Source: Pelagibacterales bacterium SAG-MED47 (GTDB lineage Bacteria > Pseudomonadota > Alphaproteobacteria > Pelagibacterales > Pelagibacteraceae). From it: DNA of 64,000 nucleotides. The notes under the pieces were generated by a model that ran no database searches, was not told where the DNA came from, and was given only the letters and a program-made list of their open reading frames with translations. Where the stretch lies: assembly GCA_014653355.1 (NCBI GenBank), contig JACWEO010000004.1:1-64000 (forward strand), written 5' to 3'. Positions 31,378 to 40,877 of this stretch are shown piece after piece (the first letter of the stretch is position 1; each line of letters opens with the position of its first letter). Position numbers and translations under genes: made by a program.

Positions 31378-32672
31378 AATTATGTATGATAGGTACGGGT
31401 TATGTTGGTCTCGTAAGTGGGGTTTGTTTTTCTGATTTAGGGAATACAGTTTATTGTGTTGACAGTGATAAAAATAAAATTGACTCTTTAAATAAAGGAA
31501 TAATCCCAATTTATGAACCTGGTCTAGAGGAAATATTAAAAAGGAATTATAAAGCAAAAAGGTTATTATTTACCCATAATTTAAAAAAAGCTGTTTCAAA
31601 CTCAGACATTATATTCATTTGTGTTGGAACCCCCACAATTAAAAATACTAATTCTGCAGATTTAAGATACGTTTATGCAGTTGCCAATCAATTAAAAAAG
31701 ATAATATCAAAATATAAAATAGTAATTACTAAGTCTACAGTTCCAGTTACAACTGGGGATAAAATTGAAAAAATTTTAAAAAGATTAAAAAGTAAGAAAT
31801 TAGTTGATGTTGTATCTAATCCTGAATTTTTAAGAGAAGGTGAAGCAATAAGAGATTTTATTTACCCTGATAGAGTTGTAATTGGTACTGATAGTAAAAA
31901 AGCAAATAAAATATTAAAGTCCTTGTATTTACCAATAATCAAAAAGACTAGTAGATACTTTAGTACATCAAGAAGAGGAGCTGAGATGATTAAATATGCC
32001 TCTAATGCTTTTTTAGCAACCAAAATTTCATATGTTAATGAGTTAGCAAATCTTTGTGAAAAAACAGGAGTTGATATTAAAGATGTTTCTTTTGGGATGG
32101 GCTTGGATGAGAGGATTGGTGGGAGATTTTTAAGAGCTGGACCTGCGTATGGAGGCTCTTGTTTTCCAAAAGATACAAAAGCTTTAATCAATACTGCTAA
32201 TAAATTTAATACTGACCTATCAATTGTTAAAAGCGTTGTTAAATCAAATGAAAAAAGAAAATTACTATTAACTCATAGAGTAGATAAGATGCTAAATAAA
32301 AAAATAAATAATAAGATTATCACTTTTTTAGGTGTAACTTTTAAACCTAATACAGATGATATGCGCGAAACGTCAAGTATACCAATGATGAAATTTTTGA
32401 GTAAAAAAAATTGTGAAATTAGATATTTTGACCCTTCTGGTGAAAAAAAAGAACTTAAAAAAATCAAAAATGTTAAATTTTGTAAAAATATTTCGTTAGC
32501 ATGTTTAAAGAGTGATCTTATTATAATTCACACTGAATGGAATGTTTTTAAATTGTTGAATTTTAAAAAATTAGTTAAAAAAAATAATTTTTCAATCTAT
32601 GACATGAGAAATATTTATTCTCCATACAAAATGAAACAAATGAAGATAAAATATTATAGCGTAGGTAGATAA
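31374..32672 (+). CDS. ugd: UDP-glucose 6-dehydrogenase
   Basis: A 432-residue NAD-dependent enzyme oxidising UDP-glucose to UDP-glucuronate. The N-terminal Rossmann motif GTGYVGLVSGVCFSDLG, central VSNPEFLREGEAIRDF, and the catalytic cysteine C263 in YGGSCFPKDTKAL match the UDPGDH family. The C-terminal domain has GVTFKPNTDDMRETSS. It overlaps galU by four bases. UDP-glucuronate would feed surface polysaccharide or glucuronosyl lipid synthesis; no glycosyltransferase is nearby. Confidence 0.95.
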   Translation: MKLCMIGTGYVGLVSGVCFSDLGNTVYCVDSDKNKIDSLNKGIIPIYEPGLEEILKRNYKAKRLLFTHNLKKAVSNSDIIFICVGTPTIKNTNSADLRYVYAVANQLKKIISKYKIVITKSTVPVTTGDKIEKILKRLKSKKLVDVVSNPEFLREGEAIRDFIYPDRVVIGTDSKKANKILKSLYLPIIKKTSRYFSTSRRGAEMIKYASNAFLATKISYVNELANLCEKTGVDIKDVSFGMGLDERIGGRFLRAGPAYGGSCFPKDTKALINTANKFNTDLSIVKSVVKSNEKRKLLLTHRVDKMLNKKINNKIITFLGVTFKPNTDDMRETSSIPMMKFLSKKNCEIRYFDPSGEKKELKKIKNVKFCKNISLACLKSDLIIIHTEWNVFKLLNFKKLVKKNNFSIYDMRNIYSPYKMKQMKIKYYSVGR

Positions 32673-32674
32673 TT

Positions 32675-33136
32675 TCAATTCAATTCAAAGATAGCATCAA
32701 CTTCAACTGAAACACCAAGAGGCAAACTATTAGAACTAACAGCAGCTCTAGCATGCATACCAGAATTACCAAATACTGCTGCTATCAAATCTGATGCGCC
32801 ATTAATTACTTTTGGTTGATCAGTATATTCGTCTGTAGAGTTAACAAATCCAGTTAATTTTACACACGATTTAACTTTTGATAAATCATTATCACAAGTC
32901 TTTTTAACTTGTGCAATAATACTTAACGCACATCTTTTAGCAGCATTATAACCTGCTTCAGTATCTAAATCGTTTCCAACTTTACCCTTAATCAGTTGGC
33001 CATTTTCATCAATAGAAATTTGACCTGATACAAACAACATCTTTCCTATAACTTTTGTAGCAACATAATTTCCAACTGGTGGTTTTGCTTCAGGAAGTTT
33101 TATATTAAGTTCTTTTATTTTATCATCAAAATTCAT
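32675..33136 (-). CDS. RidA/YjgF family protein (divergent subgroup)
   Basis: A 153-residue protein of the RidA (YjgF/YER057c/UK114) superfamily. VIGKMLFVSGQISIDENGQ and the C-terminal HARAAVSSNSLPLGVSVEVDAIFE are visible; the arginine of the HARAAV segment matches the substrate-carboxylate-binding arginine of deaminating RidA. It is longer than canonical RidA (about 130 residues), as in the subgroup whose members start with an extra helix. RidA removes reactive enamine/imine products of amino acid enzymes, but the substrate here is unknown. Its start overlaps the topA stop. Confidence 0.85.
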   Translation of the reverse strand: MNFDDKIKELNIKLPEAKPPVGNYVATKVIGKMLFVSGQISIDENGQLIKGKVGNDLDTEAGYNAAKRCALSIIAQVKKTCDNDLSKVKSCVKLTGFVNSTDEYTDQPKVINGASDLIAAVFGNSGMHARAAVSSNSLPLGVSVEVDAIFELN

Positions 33137-35739
33137 TTTGATTTCCTTTTTTTGAATTTCTTAGTTTTATCGTATTCTTTTCTTTTCTCAATTAATATTA
33201 AAGCTTCTTCCATTGTTAATTCAGTAGGGTCTTTTTCCTCAGGTATAGTTGCATTAAGCGATTTGTACTTAATATAAGGACCGTATTGACCTTTCATAAC
33301 TCTTACAGGTTTTTTATCCTCAGGATGTTCTCCCAAATCTTTTATTATTGATGAAGACATTCGACCAGGTTTAGCTTCAGCTATTAAAGTAATTGCTCTA
33401 TTCAAACCTATAGAAAATATGTCCTCTACATTTTCTATTCTTGCAGATTTATTTTCACATTTTAAATAAGGACCAAATCTTCCTGTGTTTAATGTAATTT
33501 CTTTTTGATTATCAGGATTAATACCTAAAGATTTAGGTAATGAACATAAGAATTGAGCTTTTTCTAAATCAATATTTTTCAACTCTAAGCCTTTAGGAAT
33601 TGAAACATTTTTTAAAAGTTCATTAACATCTGATTTAGATTTTTTAGTTTTTTTCTTTTTCTTAGTAGCTTTTTCAACCTCAATATCAGTGGGGATTTTT
33701 TCGTACTGAAGATAAGGCCCAAATCTTCCATTCTTTAAATATATATCATTTCCATTATCATGTTTTCCAATTAACTTTGGCTCAGATAATTGTGCTTGAG
33801 CTGCAGCTTTTGCTTTTGATAAAGGTCGTGTAAATTTACATTCAGGGTAATTTGAACATCCTATAAAAGCACCACCTCTGAAGCTATTTTTCAGACTTAA
33901 GGTACCTCCATCAGGATTTTTACAACTTTCATTATATAATTTACAATTTCTGTCGACTTTTCCCTCCTTATTCTTACTAAACACTAAATCTCCTAAACTA
34001 TCATTAAGCATGTCTAAAACTTCTCTAGTTCTTATTTCTTTTACTTCTGTTACGTTATTATTGAAATCTTTCCAGAAGAGCTCTAAAACTTTTATCCAGC
34101 TTTCTTTACCTGATGTAATCTCGTCAAGTTGATCCTCTAATCCTGCTGTAAAATTATAATCTACATATTTTGAAAACAATTTTTCTAAAAAGGCAGAGAT
34201 TAATTTGCCTCTATCTGTTGGAAAAAATCTCTTATTTAATATTTCTGCATACCCTCTATTTGCAATAGTAGAAATGATACTTGCATAAGTAGATGGTCTT
34301 CCAATACCTAGTTCCTCTAGTTTTTTTACTAAACTTGCCTCTGAGTATCTTGGTGGAGGTTGCGTATAATGTTGTTCGTCCAGTAATGCGTCGATATTAA
34401 CAAGACCTTTAGAGACAGTTGGCAAAATATTTTCATCATCATCTTTACTTTGATTATTATAAATTTTCAAAAATCCATCAAATTTGATGACAGACCCGCT
34501 AGCCTTACAAATAGTATCATTATTGTCTGAAGTTATGGTAATAGTATTTCTATCAAACTTAGCTGACTCCATTTGAGAAGATAAAGCTCTACTCCAAATA
34601 AGGTCATATAGTTTATTTTGATCTGTACTTAAATATTTTCTAATACTTTGGGGTGTTCTAATAATATCTGTAGGTCTTATCGCTTCGTGAGCTTCTTGAG
34701 CATTTTTGGCTTTTTTACCAGAATAATTTAAAGCACTTTTAGGTAAATATTCACGACCAATTTCTTTTTGAATATACTCTCTAAAAGCTGAAACTGCATC
34801 TTTGGATAAATTAGTTCCATCAGTCCTCATATAAGTGATCAAACCAATCGTTTCACCTTCTATCTCTATACCTTGATAAAGTTTTTGTGCAATTTGCATT
34901 GTTCTAGATGCACCAAAACCTAATCTACTTGATGCAGTTTGCTGAAGAGTAGATGTAGTGAATGGTCCAGATGGATTTCTATTAACAATTTTACTTGAGA
35001 TATCTGTAATACTAAATTTTTTTATATTTATACTTGATATAGCTTTATTTATTTCATCTTTATTTCTAAATGAAAATTTTTCAATTTTATTATTATCTAA
35101 TTGACTGATACTTGCCGTAATTTTTTGATTATTTTGATCTTTAAAGTCTACACTTAAAGTCCAAAACTCATCTGGTTTAAATGACTCAATTTCATGTTCT
35201 CTCTCAGTAATCAATTTTAAAGCAACAGATTGAACTCTTCCTGCAGATTTTGACCCTGGGAGCTTTGTCCAAAGTATTGGTGAAATATTAAAACCAACTA
35301 AGTAATCTAAAGCTCTTCTAGCCATATAAGCATCAACTAGATGAGGCTCAATTTGTCTTGGGTTCTCAATTCCTTGTATTACAGCTTTTTTAGTTATCTC
35401 ATTGAATACAACTCTTTCAATTTCTTTATCTTTTAGAAGTTTTTTTTCATTTAAATATTCTTTTACGTGCCAAGCAATAGCTTCCCCCTCACGATCAGGG
35501 TCGGTAGCTAATATAATCTTAGATGAATCTTTTGCTGCATCAGTTATTTCTTTAAGATATTTTTTTGAAAAACTATCAACTTCCCACTCCATCTTAAAAT
35601 CCTGATCTGGATCAACAGAACCGTTTTTAGAAGGTAAGTCTCTTATGTGACCGTAACTTGCTAAAACTTTATAATTATCACCTAAATATTTATTGATAGT
35701 TTTTGCTTTAGCAGGACTTTCTACAATGACCAAATTCAT
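33133..35739 (-). CDS. topA: DNA topoisomerase I
   Basis: An 868-residue type IA topoisomerase that relaxes negative supercoils. The TOPRIM domain is at the N-terminus (MNLVIVESPAKAKTI; ATDPDREGEAIAWH at about 78-91). The catalytic tyrosine is Y303 in GLITYMRTDG. The C-terminal region has one zinc-ribbon-like cysteine cluster (CKLYNESCKN and IGCSNYPEC) followed by three repeats with the G-R/Q-x-G-P-Y motif. In other alphaproteobacteria dprA commonly sits between plsY and topA; it is not here. Confidence 0.97.
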   Translation of the reverse strand: MNLVIVESPAKAKTINKYLGDNYKVLASYGHIRDLPSKNGSVDPDQDFKMEWEVDSFSKKYLKEITDAAKDSSKIILATDPDREGEAIAWHVKEYLNEKKLLKDKEIERVVFNEITKKAVIQGIENPRQIEPHLVDAYMARRALDYLVGFNISPILWTKLPGSKSAGRVQSVALKLITEREHEIESFKPDEFWTLSVDFKDQNNQKITASISQLDNNKIEKFSFRNKDEINKAISSINIKKFSITDISSKIVNRNPSGPFTTSTLQQTASSRLGFGASRTMQIAQKLYQGIEIEGETIGLITYMRTDGTNLSKDAVSAFREYIQKEIGREYLPKSALNYSGKKAKNAQEAHEAIRPTDIIRTPQSIRKYLSTDQNKLYDLIWSRALSSQMESAKFDRNTITITSDNNDTICKASGSVIKFDGFLKIYNNQSKDDDENILPTVSKGLVNIDALLDEQHYTQPPPRYSEASLVKKLEELGIGRPSTYASIISTIANRGYAEILNKRFFPTDRGKLISAFLEKLFSKYVDYNFTAGLEDQLDEITSGKESWIKVLELFWKDFNNNVTEVKEIRTREVLDMLNDSLGDLVFSKNKEGKVDRNCKLYNESCKNPDGGTLSLKNSFRGGAFIGCSNYPECKFTRPLSKAKAAAQAQLSEPKLIGKHDNGNDIYLKNGRFGPYLQYEKIPTDIEVEKATKKKKKTKKSKSDVNELLKNVSIPKGLELKNIDLEKAQFLCSLPKSLGINPDNQKEITLNTGRFGPYLKCENKSARIENVEDIFSIGLNRAITLIAEAKPGRMSSSIIKDLGEHPEDKKPVRVMKGQYGPYIKYKSLNATIPEEKDPTELTMEEALILIEKRKEYDKTKKFKKRKSK

Positions 35740-35775
35740 AAACTACAAACTACTCAAAAGACTTAGATAGTCAAT

Positions 35776-36354
35776 TTAATAAATTTTTGTCTTAGTTTCT
35801 TCTTTATTTATCAATCTTTTAATATTTTCTCTATGGGTAAAAAATATAAGAACAAACATAATTGTAAAAAATATTACTTGATCAAATTGAGTTAAAATTA
35901 ATAGATATATTGGTATAGAGGCTGATCCGATTAAAGATGAAAGGGAGGAAAATTTTGAAATAAAAAAAGTTACAAACCAAGATAAAATAAAAATGATCCC
36001 AAAATAAAAATTAATAGCAAACAAAATTCCAAGATATGTAGCAACACCTTTGCCACCCTTAAACTTAAGCCAAATTGGAAATACATGGCCTAAAAAAGTA
36101 CACAATGATGCAATGTATAAAAAATCTTGATAAAAAATTTTTACATAAATTACTGGAACTGTTGCTTTTAAAATATCTAATATCAATGTTGAATAACCGA
36201 TAATTTTATTCCCAGTTCTTAGAGCGTTAGTGGCTCCAATATTACCTGAACCAATTTCTCTGATATCTTTTTTTAAGAAAATTTTTATAAGTATAAAACC
36301 AAATGGTATTGAGCCCATAAAGTAAGAAAGTATACCTATTAAAAAAACATCCAT
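35776..36354 (-). CDS. plsY: Glycerol-3-phosphate acyltransferase PlsY
   Basis: A 192-residue inner-membrane enzyme that transfers the acyl group of acyl-phosphate to glycerol-3-phosphate, the first step of phospholipid synthesis. The three conserved loops are seen: GSGNIGATNALRTG, LKFKGGKGVATYLG and FxHRENIKRL-type sequence (FTHRENIKRL). Several hydrophobic membrane segments fill the rest. It follows the dihydroorotase-like gene by one base, the normal alphaproteobacterial order. Confidence 0.95.
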   Translation of the reverse strand: MDVFLIGILSYFMGSIPFGFILIKIFLKKDIREIGSGNIGATNALRTGNKIIGYSTLILDILKATVPVIYVKIFYQDFLYIASLCTFLGHVFPIWLKFKGGKGVATYLGILFAINFYFGIIFILSWFVTFFISKFSSLSSLIGSASIPIYLLILTQFDQVIFFTIMFVLIFFTHRENIKRLINKEETKTKIY

Positions 36355-36355
36355 A

Positions 36356-37642
36356 TTATAGCTTAAATAATTCTTTACCTTTTACAAATGTATTTGTAAC
36401 TTTTCCTTGAAGCTTTTTATCCTCAATTGAAGTATTTTTTGATTTTGAAACCAATTTATCTTTTTTTACAATCCAAGGTTTTTCAATATCAACTATACAA
36501 AGATCAGCATCATTTCCAATTGATAAATTACCCTTATCTATCCTAAGTATTTTTGCAGGATTTGATGTGAGAGCTTTAACAATAGTCTCAAGTTTGAGTG
36601 ATCCATTATGAAATAATTCTAAACTTAAAGATAACAAGGTTTCTATTCCTGATGCACCAGTAGCAGCTTGTGCGAATGTTAATCTTTTTGATTCTTCATC
36701 TTCAGGTTTGTGATCAGAAACAATAACATCAATTAAATCATCTTTTAATCCTTGTACTAAGGCTAATCTATCCTCTTCTCTTCTTAATGGTGGGGATAAT
36801 TTTAAAAAAGTTCTAAAATCTCCAATATCATTTTCATTTAAAGATAAGTTATTTACAGAAACTCCTGATGTAAATTTAACCATTTCTTTTCTATATTTAA
36901 TTACTTCAATAGATTTTTCAGATGATAATTGAGATATGTGATATCTGCATTTAACTTTTTCTAATAAAGTCAAATCTCTTTCTATCAAAATTCTCTCTGC
37001 AATTTCCGGTATCCCTGATAATCCTAACTTAGATGCTATAATTCCAGAATTTATCATACCATTCTTTGCAAGTTCATAATCTTCAGCATGTTGCATTATT
37101 AAACACCCCAAGTCTTTTGCAGAGTTCATGATTCTCGACATCAATCTAGGATTTTGTATTGTTTTAATACCATCTGTGAAAGCAATTATTCCTTTACTTT
37201 GTAAAAGACCAAATTCTGTCATGTTTGTCCCTTCAACATTTTTTGTTAGGGAGGCGCATGGAAAAATGTTAATTTTTGATTTATCCCTTCCCCTTCTTTT
37301 TAAAAAATCAACTATTGATACATTATCAATAATTGGATCTGTGTTAGGCATTGTTACTACAGATGTAACACCACCAGATAAGGCAGCATTACTTAAAGTT
37401 CTAAAATTTTCCTTGTATTCATATCCAGGTTCTCCAACAAAAACTCTCATATCAACTAATCCTGGAAAAATGTATTTGCCCTTTAAATCTATAGGTTTTT
37501 CTCTACTCGGTAGATTATTTGTATTTACTTTTTTTCCTATAGCTTCAATTTTACCATCTTCACTTATAATTAATCCTCCAATTTCATTTATAGAGTTATG
37601 TGGGTCAACTATATTTGCATTTATAAAATATTGTTTTTTCAT
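36356..37642 (-). CDS. pyrC: Dihydroorotase-family protein lacking the HxH metal motif
   Basis: A 428-residue amidohydrolase of the class found after pyrB in alphaproteobacteria. Later conserved residues remain: a histidine in MQHAEDYELAKNG, another in RYHISQLSSE and the aspartate of IVSDHKPED. However, the first metal-binding motif DxHxH is D64-M-R-V-F68, with R66 and F68 replacing both histidines. Either this is a non-catalytic partner of aspartate carbamoyltransferase, like pseudomonad PyrC'/PyrX, or it binds metal differently. It begins one base after pyrB, arguing for a shared complex or operon. The symbol reflects the family, not proven activity. Confidence 0.85.
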   Translation of the reverse strand: MKKQYFINANIVDPHNSINEIGGLIISEDGKIEAIGKKVNTNNLPSREKPIDLKGKYIFPGLVDMRVFVGEPGYEYKENFRTLSNAALSGGVTSVVTMPNTDPIIDNVSIVDFLKRRGRDKSKINIFPCASLTKNVEGTNMTEFGLLQSKGIIAFTDGIKTIQNPRLMSRIMNSAKDLGCLIMQHAEDYELAKNGMINSGIIASKLGLSGIPEIAERILIERDLTLLEKVKCRYHISQLSSEKSIEVIKYRKEMVKFTSGVSVNNLSLNENDIGDFRTFLKLSPPLRREEDRLALVQGLKDDLIDVIVSDHKPEDEESKRLTFAQAATGASGIETLLSLSLELFHNGSLKLETIVKALTSNPAKILRIDKGNLSIGNDADLCIVDIEKPWIVKKDKLVSKSKNTSIEDKKLQGKVTNTFVKGKELFKL

Positions 37643-38584
37643 TTATGTACAAAATATCTTTAAACAGGCCATTCTTACAGCTACACCTAGTTCAACTTGT
37701 TCTTTAATTACACTTTTGTTTATATCATCTGCCAGTATAGTATCTATTTCTATACCTCTATTCATTGGCCCAGGATGCATAATTAATGCATCAGACTTGG
37801 CATATTCTAATTTGTCTGGAGTTAATCCATAATATTCATAGTATTCTCTATTTGATGAAAGGTATGAACTTGTCATTCTTTCATTTTGCAATCTTAACAT
37901 CATTACGATATCACAATCTTTCAAACCTTTTTTCATGTTAGTAAAAGTATTCACACCAAACTTTTCAATTTCTTTTGGCATTAAATTTGTCGGAGCTATT
38001 ATATTCACTTCAGCTCCTAACATATTAAGTAAATAAATATTTGATCTAGCGACTCTAGAATGTAGTATGTCTCCACATATAGCAACTCTCAAACCTTCAA
38101 TTTTATTTTTACGAGTGATGATTGTTAGAGCATCTAATAAAGCTTGAGTGGGGTGTTCCCTTCTTCCATCCCCAGCATTTAAAACTGCACAATTAACTTT
38201 TTGGGAGAGTAAGTTACATGCCCCAGAGTCTTGATGCCTAACAACAATAATATCTGGATGCATAGCATTTAAAGTCATTGCTGTATCAATTAATGTTTCA
38301 CCTTTTTTAATTGCAGAATTACTAATATTCATAGACATAACATCTGCACCTAGTCTCTTACCCGCTAATTCAAATGAACTTTGTGTTCTTGTAGAAGGCT
38401 CAAAGAATAAATTGATTTGAGTCTTTCCTCTCAATACATCGATTTTTTTATTTTTACTTTGGTTAACTTTTATAAAAGAGTGTGCTACATCAAGAATGTG
38501 ATTTACATCATTTATTGATAAATCTTGAATACCTAACAAGTGTTTTTGAGATATTTTAATAGCTTTGTTTGAATTAATTGCCAT
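37643..38584 (-). CDS. pyrB: Aspartate carbamoyltransferase catalytic chain
   Basis: A 313-residue enzyme joining carbamoyl phosphate and aspartate, the committed step of pyrimidine synthesis. The carbamoyl phosphate motif [20 protein letters not shown] and the [12 protein letters not shown] and [12 protein letters not shown] blocks are clear. I prefer the ATG at 38584 (MAINSNK) over an in-frame TTG 9 bases upstream. No regulatory chain (pyrI) is present; the dihydroorotase homologue follows directly. Confidence 0.97.
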   Translation of the reverse strand: MAINSNKAIKISQKHLLGIQDLSINDVNHILDVAHSFIKVNQSKNKKIDVLRGKTQINLFFEPSTRTQSSFELAGKRLGADVMSMNISNSAIKKGETLIDTAMTLNAMHPDIIVVRHQDSGACNLLSQKVNCAVLNAGDGRREHPTQALLDALTIITRKNKIEGLRVAICGDILHSRVARSNIYLLNMLGAEVNIIAPTNLMPKEIEKFGVNTFTNMKKGLKDCDIVMMLRLQNERMTSSYLSSNREYYEYYGLTPDKLEYAKSDALIMHPGPMNRGIEIDTILADDINKSVIKEQVELGVAVRMACLKIFCT

Positions 38585-38626
38585 TAAAACCAACTCTATA
38601 GCTATAAACCACTACAATATCAAGTA

Positions 38627-39082
38627 TTAATTATTCAAAAAATCTATTGCCCCTTGCAATATAAAAGCAGCAGCATTTTCATCAATTTTCTTTTCTCTTT
38701 TACTTATATTTATATCTAATTGACTGGAAAGATTAAAAGCTCCAACTGTTGATAATCTTTCATCCCATAAGCAAATTGGTATATTGATGTTTTTTTCAAT
38801 ATTCTTAGAAGTATCTTCAACAGATTGTACTGATCTACCAGATGAACCATCCATATTTAGAGGATTTCCAATAATGATTCCTTTTACAGCATTTTCACTA
38901 ATGATCATTTTTAGTTCATCTATTAACGCTCCTAAAGAATTTCTATTAATTGTTTTTAATGGTGTGGCGATTAATTGTTTTTCATCACAAATAGATACAC
39001 CAATTCTTTTAGAACCAAGGTCTAAACCTATTAATCTACACTTATCTGAGTATAATTTTTTAAATTCTTCTAAAGTGATCAT
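38627..39082 (-). CDS. ruvX: RuvX/YqgF RNase H-fold nuclease
   Basis: A 151-residue protein of the RuvX (YqgF) family, implicated in pre-16S rRNA 5' end maturation and, by fold, Holliday-junction cleavage. RNase H-fold motifs are IGLDLGSKRIGVSICD with the first acidic residue, IIIGNPLNMDGSSG, and the DERLST motif with a catalytic aspartate/glutamate pair. It is divergent from gatC across 50 bases and upstream of pyrB on the same strand. Confidence 0.93.
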   Translation of the reverse strand: MITLEEFKKLYSDKCRLIGLDLGSKRIGVSICDEKQLIATPLKTINRNSLGALIDELKMIISENAVKGIIIGNPLNMDGSSGRSVQSVEDTSKNIEKNINIPICLWDERLSTVGAFNLSSQLDINISKREKKIDENAAAFILQGAIDFLNN

Positions 39083-39132
39083 ATTGTATATTCTAAACTT
39101 AAGTGGTAGTTTTCGTCATATTTAAATAGCAT

Positions 39133-39420
39133 ATGAGTATAGATCTTAAAACAATAAAACATATTTCTAAATTATCAAGGATTTCAGTTGATGAAAAAAA
39201 AGCAGATAAATTAGCTGGCGACTTAAATTCAATTTTTGACTTTATTGAAAAGCTTAATGAATTAAAAACAGACAATGTCGAGCCATTAACCTCTGTAGCA
39301 GAAACTTCATTAAAATTAAGAATTGACGAGGTCAAAAGTAAGAATATTAGAGAACAAATTGTTAAAAATTCTCCTCAAGACAATGAGGATTATTTTGTTG
39401 TGCCAAAGGTGATAGAATAA
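39133..39420 (+). CDS. gatC: Asp-tRNA(Asn)/Glu-tRNA(Gln) amidotransferase subunit C
   Basis: A 95-residue GatC, a small clamp that wraps around GatA and GatB. ISKLSRISVDEKKADKLAGDLNSIFDFIEKL and the C-terminal DNEDYFVVPKVIE block are typical. It begins the complete gatCAB unit, with stop/start overlap to gatA. The presence of the trimer implies that Gln-tRNA and/or Asn-tRNA are made by transamidation. Confidence 0.95.
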   Translation: MSIDLKTIKHISKLSRISVDEKKADKLAGDLNSIFDFIEKLNELKTDNVEPLTSVAETSLKLRIDEVKSKNIREQIVKNSPQDNEDYFVVPKVIE

Positions 39421-40877
39421 TGTCGGATATAACTAAACAATCTTTAACTCAATTAGTTGAAAATATTAAGAATAAAAAACTATCTTCAACAGATATTACT
39501 AAAGCATTTATTGAGCGATCAGAAAAATCTAAAGAATTAAATTCTTATATTACTGATGACTTTACTTCAGCTTTAGAAAAAGCAAAAAAATTTGATCAAA
39601 AACCTAATTTAAACTTAAAATTACCTGGTGTTCCAATGGCAGTAAAAGATTTGTTTTGCACAAAAAATATTAAAACAACTGCTGGTAGTAAAATTCTAAG
39701 TAACTTTGTACCTACATATGAGTCGACAGTTACTGAAAATATTTGGAATGAAGGAGCAATACTTCTGGGTAAGTTAAATTGTGATGAATTTGCAATGGGC
39801 TCTTCAAATGAAACTAGTTTCTTTGGTAATGTACAAAATCCTATTGATGAAAATTTAGTACCAGGTGGTTCATCTGGTGGATCTGCTTCTGCGGTGGCTG
39901 GACAATTAACACCAATTACAATTGGTACTGATACTGGAGGATCAATAAGACAACCAGCTTCATTTACAGGAATTGTTGGTTTAAAACCTACATACGGAAG
40001 TTGTTCGCGTTATGGAATCGTTGCTTTCGCATCATCATTAGATCAAGCAGGACCAATGGCCCAAAATGTTAGAGACTGTGCTTTACTTCAAGAAGTAATC
40101 AGTACTTACGACACAAAAGACTCTACTTCAATAGACTTTAAAAGAAAACAATACAGTAAAGAACTAACAAATAATATTAAAGGAAAAAAAATTGGGATAC
40201 CTAAAGAATATAGAATTGATGGCATGCCAAAAGAAATTGAGGATCTTTGGCAAAAAGGAGTTCAGTATGTCAAAGATTGTGGTGCAGAAACCATTGATAT
40301 TTCACTTCCTCATACAAGTTATGCTTTACCAACTTATTATATAGTTGCTCCAGCTGAAGCATCTTCTAATCTCGCGAGATATGACGGTGTTAAGTATGGA
40401 TTTAGAGCTCAAGGTGAAAACTTAATTGATATGTATGAAAAAACTAGATCAGAGGGTTTTGGTGCTGAGGTACAAAGAAGAATTATGATTGGAACTTATG
40501 TTTTATCATCTGGTTATTATGATGCTTACTATCTTAAAGCTCAAAAGGTAAGAAATCTTATTAAAAATGATTTTGATGAGGCATATAAAAAAGTCGATGC
40601 AATTTTAACACCTTCGACACCTAGTTCAGCATTCAAAATAGGTGAAAAAACTAACGACCCAGTTTCAATGTATCTTAATGATATATTCACTGTTCCAGTC
40701 AATTTAGCAGGTCTTCCAGGCATATCAATTCCTGCAGGCCATGACTCTAAAGGTTATCCTCTTGGTTTACAAATAATTGGTAAAGCTTTTGATGAACAAA
40801 ATATATTAAATATTGCTTATGCAATGGAAGAGAAGATTGATTTTAAAAATAAAATTACTGATTGGTGGATTAAGTGA
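39420..40877 (+). CDS. gatA: Glutamyl-tRNA(Gln) amidotransferase subunit A
   Basis: A 485-residue amidase-signature enzyme that releases ammonia from glutamine for GatB. The Ser-cisSer-Lys triad is visible as K76 (PMAVKDLFC), S151 (PGGSSGGSA) and S175 ([10 protein letters not shown]). The C-terminal [10 protein letters not shown] segment is typical. Four-base overlap with gatB. Confidence 0.98.
   Translation: MSDITKQSLTQLVENIKNKKLSSTDITKAFIERSEKSKELNSYITDDFTSALEKAKKFDQKPNLNLKLPGVPMAVKDLFCTKNIKTTAGSKILSNFVPTYESTVTENIWNEGAILLGKLNCDEFAMGSSNETSFFGNVQNPIDENLVPGGSSGGSASAVAGQLTPITIGTDTGGSIRQPASFTGIVGLKPTYGSCSRYGIVAFASSLDQAGPMAQNVRDCALLQEVISTYDTKDSTSIDFKRKQYSKELTNNIKGKKIGIPKEYRIDGMPKEIEDLWQKGVQYVKDCGAETIDISLPHTSYALPTYYIVAPAEASSNLARYDGVKYGFRAQGENLIDMYEKTRSEGFGAEVQRRIMIGTYVLSSGYYDAYYLKAQKVRNLIKNDFDEAYKKVDAILTPSTPSSAFKIGEKTNDPVSMYLNDIFTVPVNLAGLPGISIPAGHDSKGYPLGLQIIGKAFDEQNILNIAYAMEEKIDFKNKITDWWIK

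Noticed and set aside
33600-33720. Frameshift in topA at lysine-rich KKKKKTKKSK stretch
   Set aside because: The reading frame is continuous through the stretch and the downstream repeat motifs remain in frame.
37128-37832. A 234-codon open frame on the + strand across pyrC and pyrB
   Set aside because: It is antisense to two well-conserved enzymes, has no family similarity I can see, and low stop density on the antisense strand is expected from the codon use.
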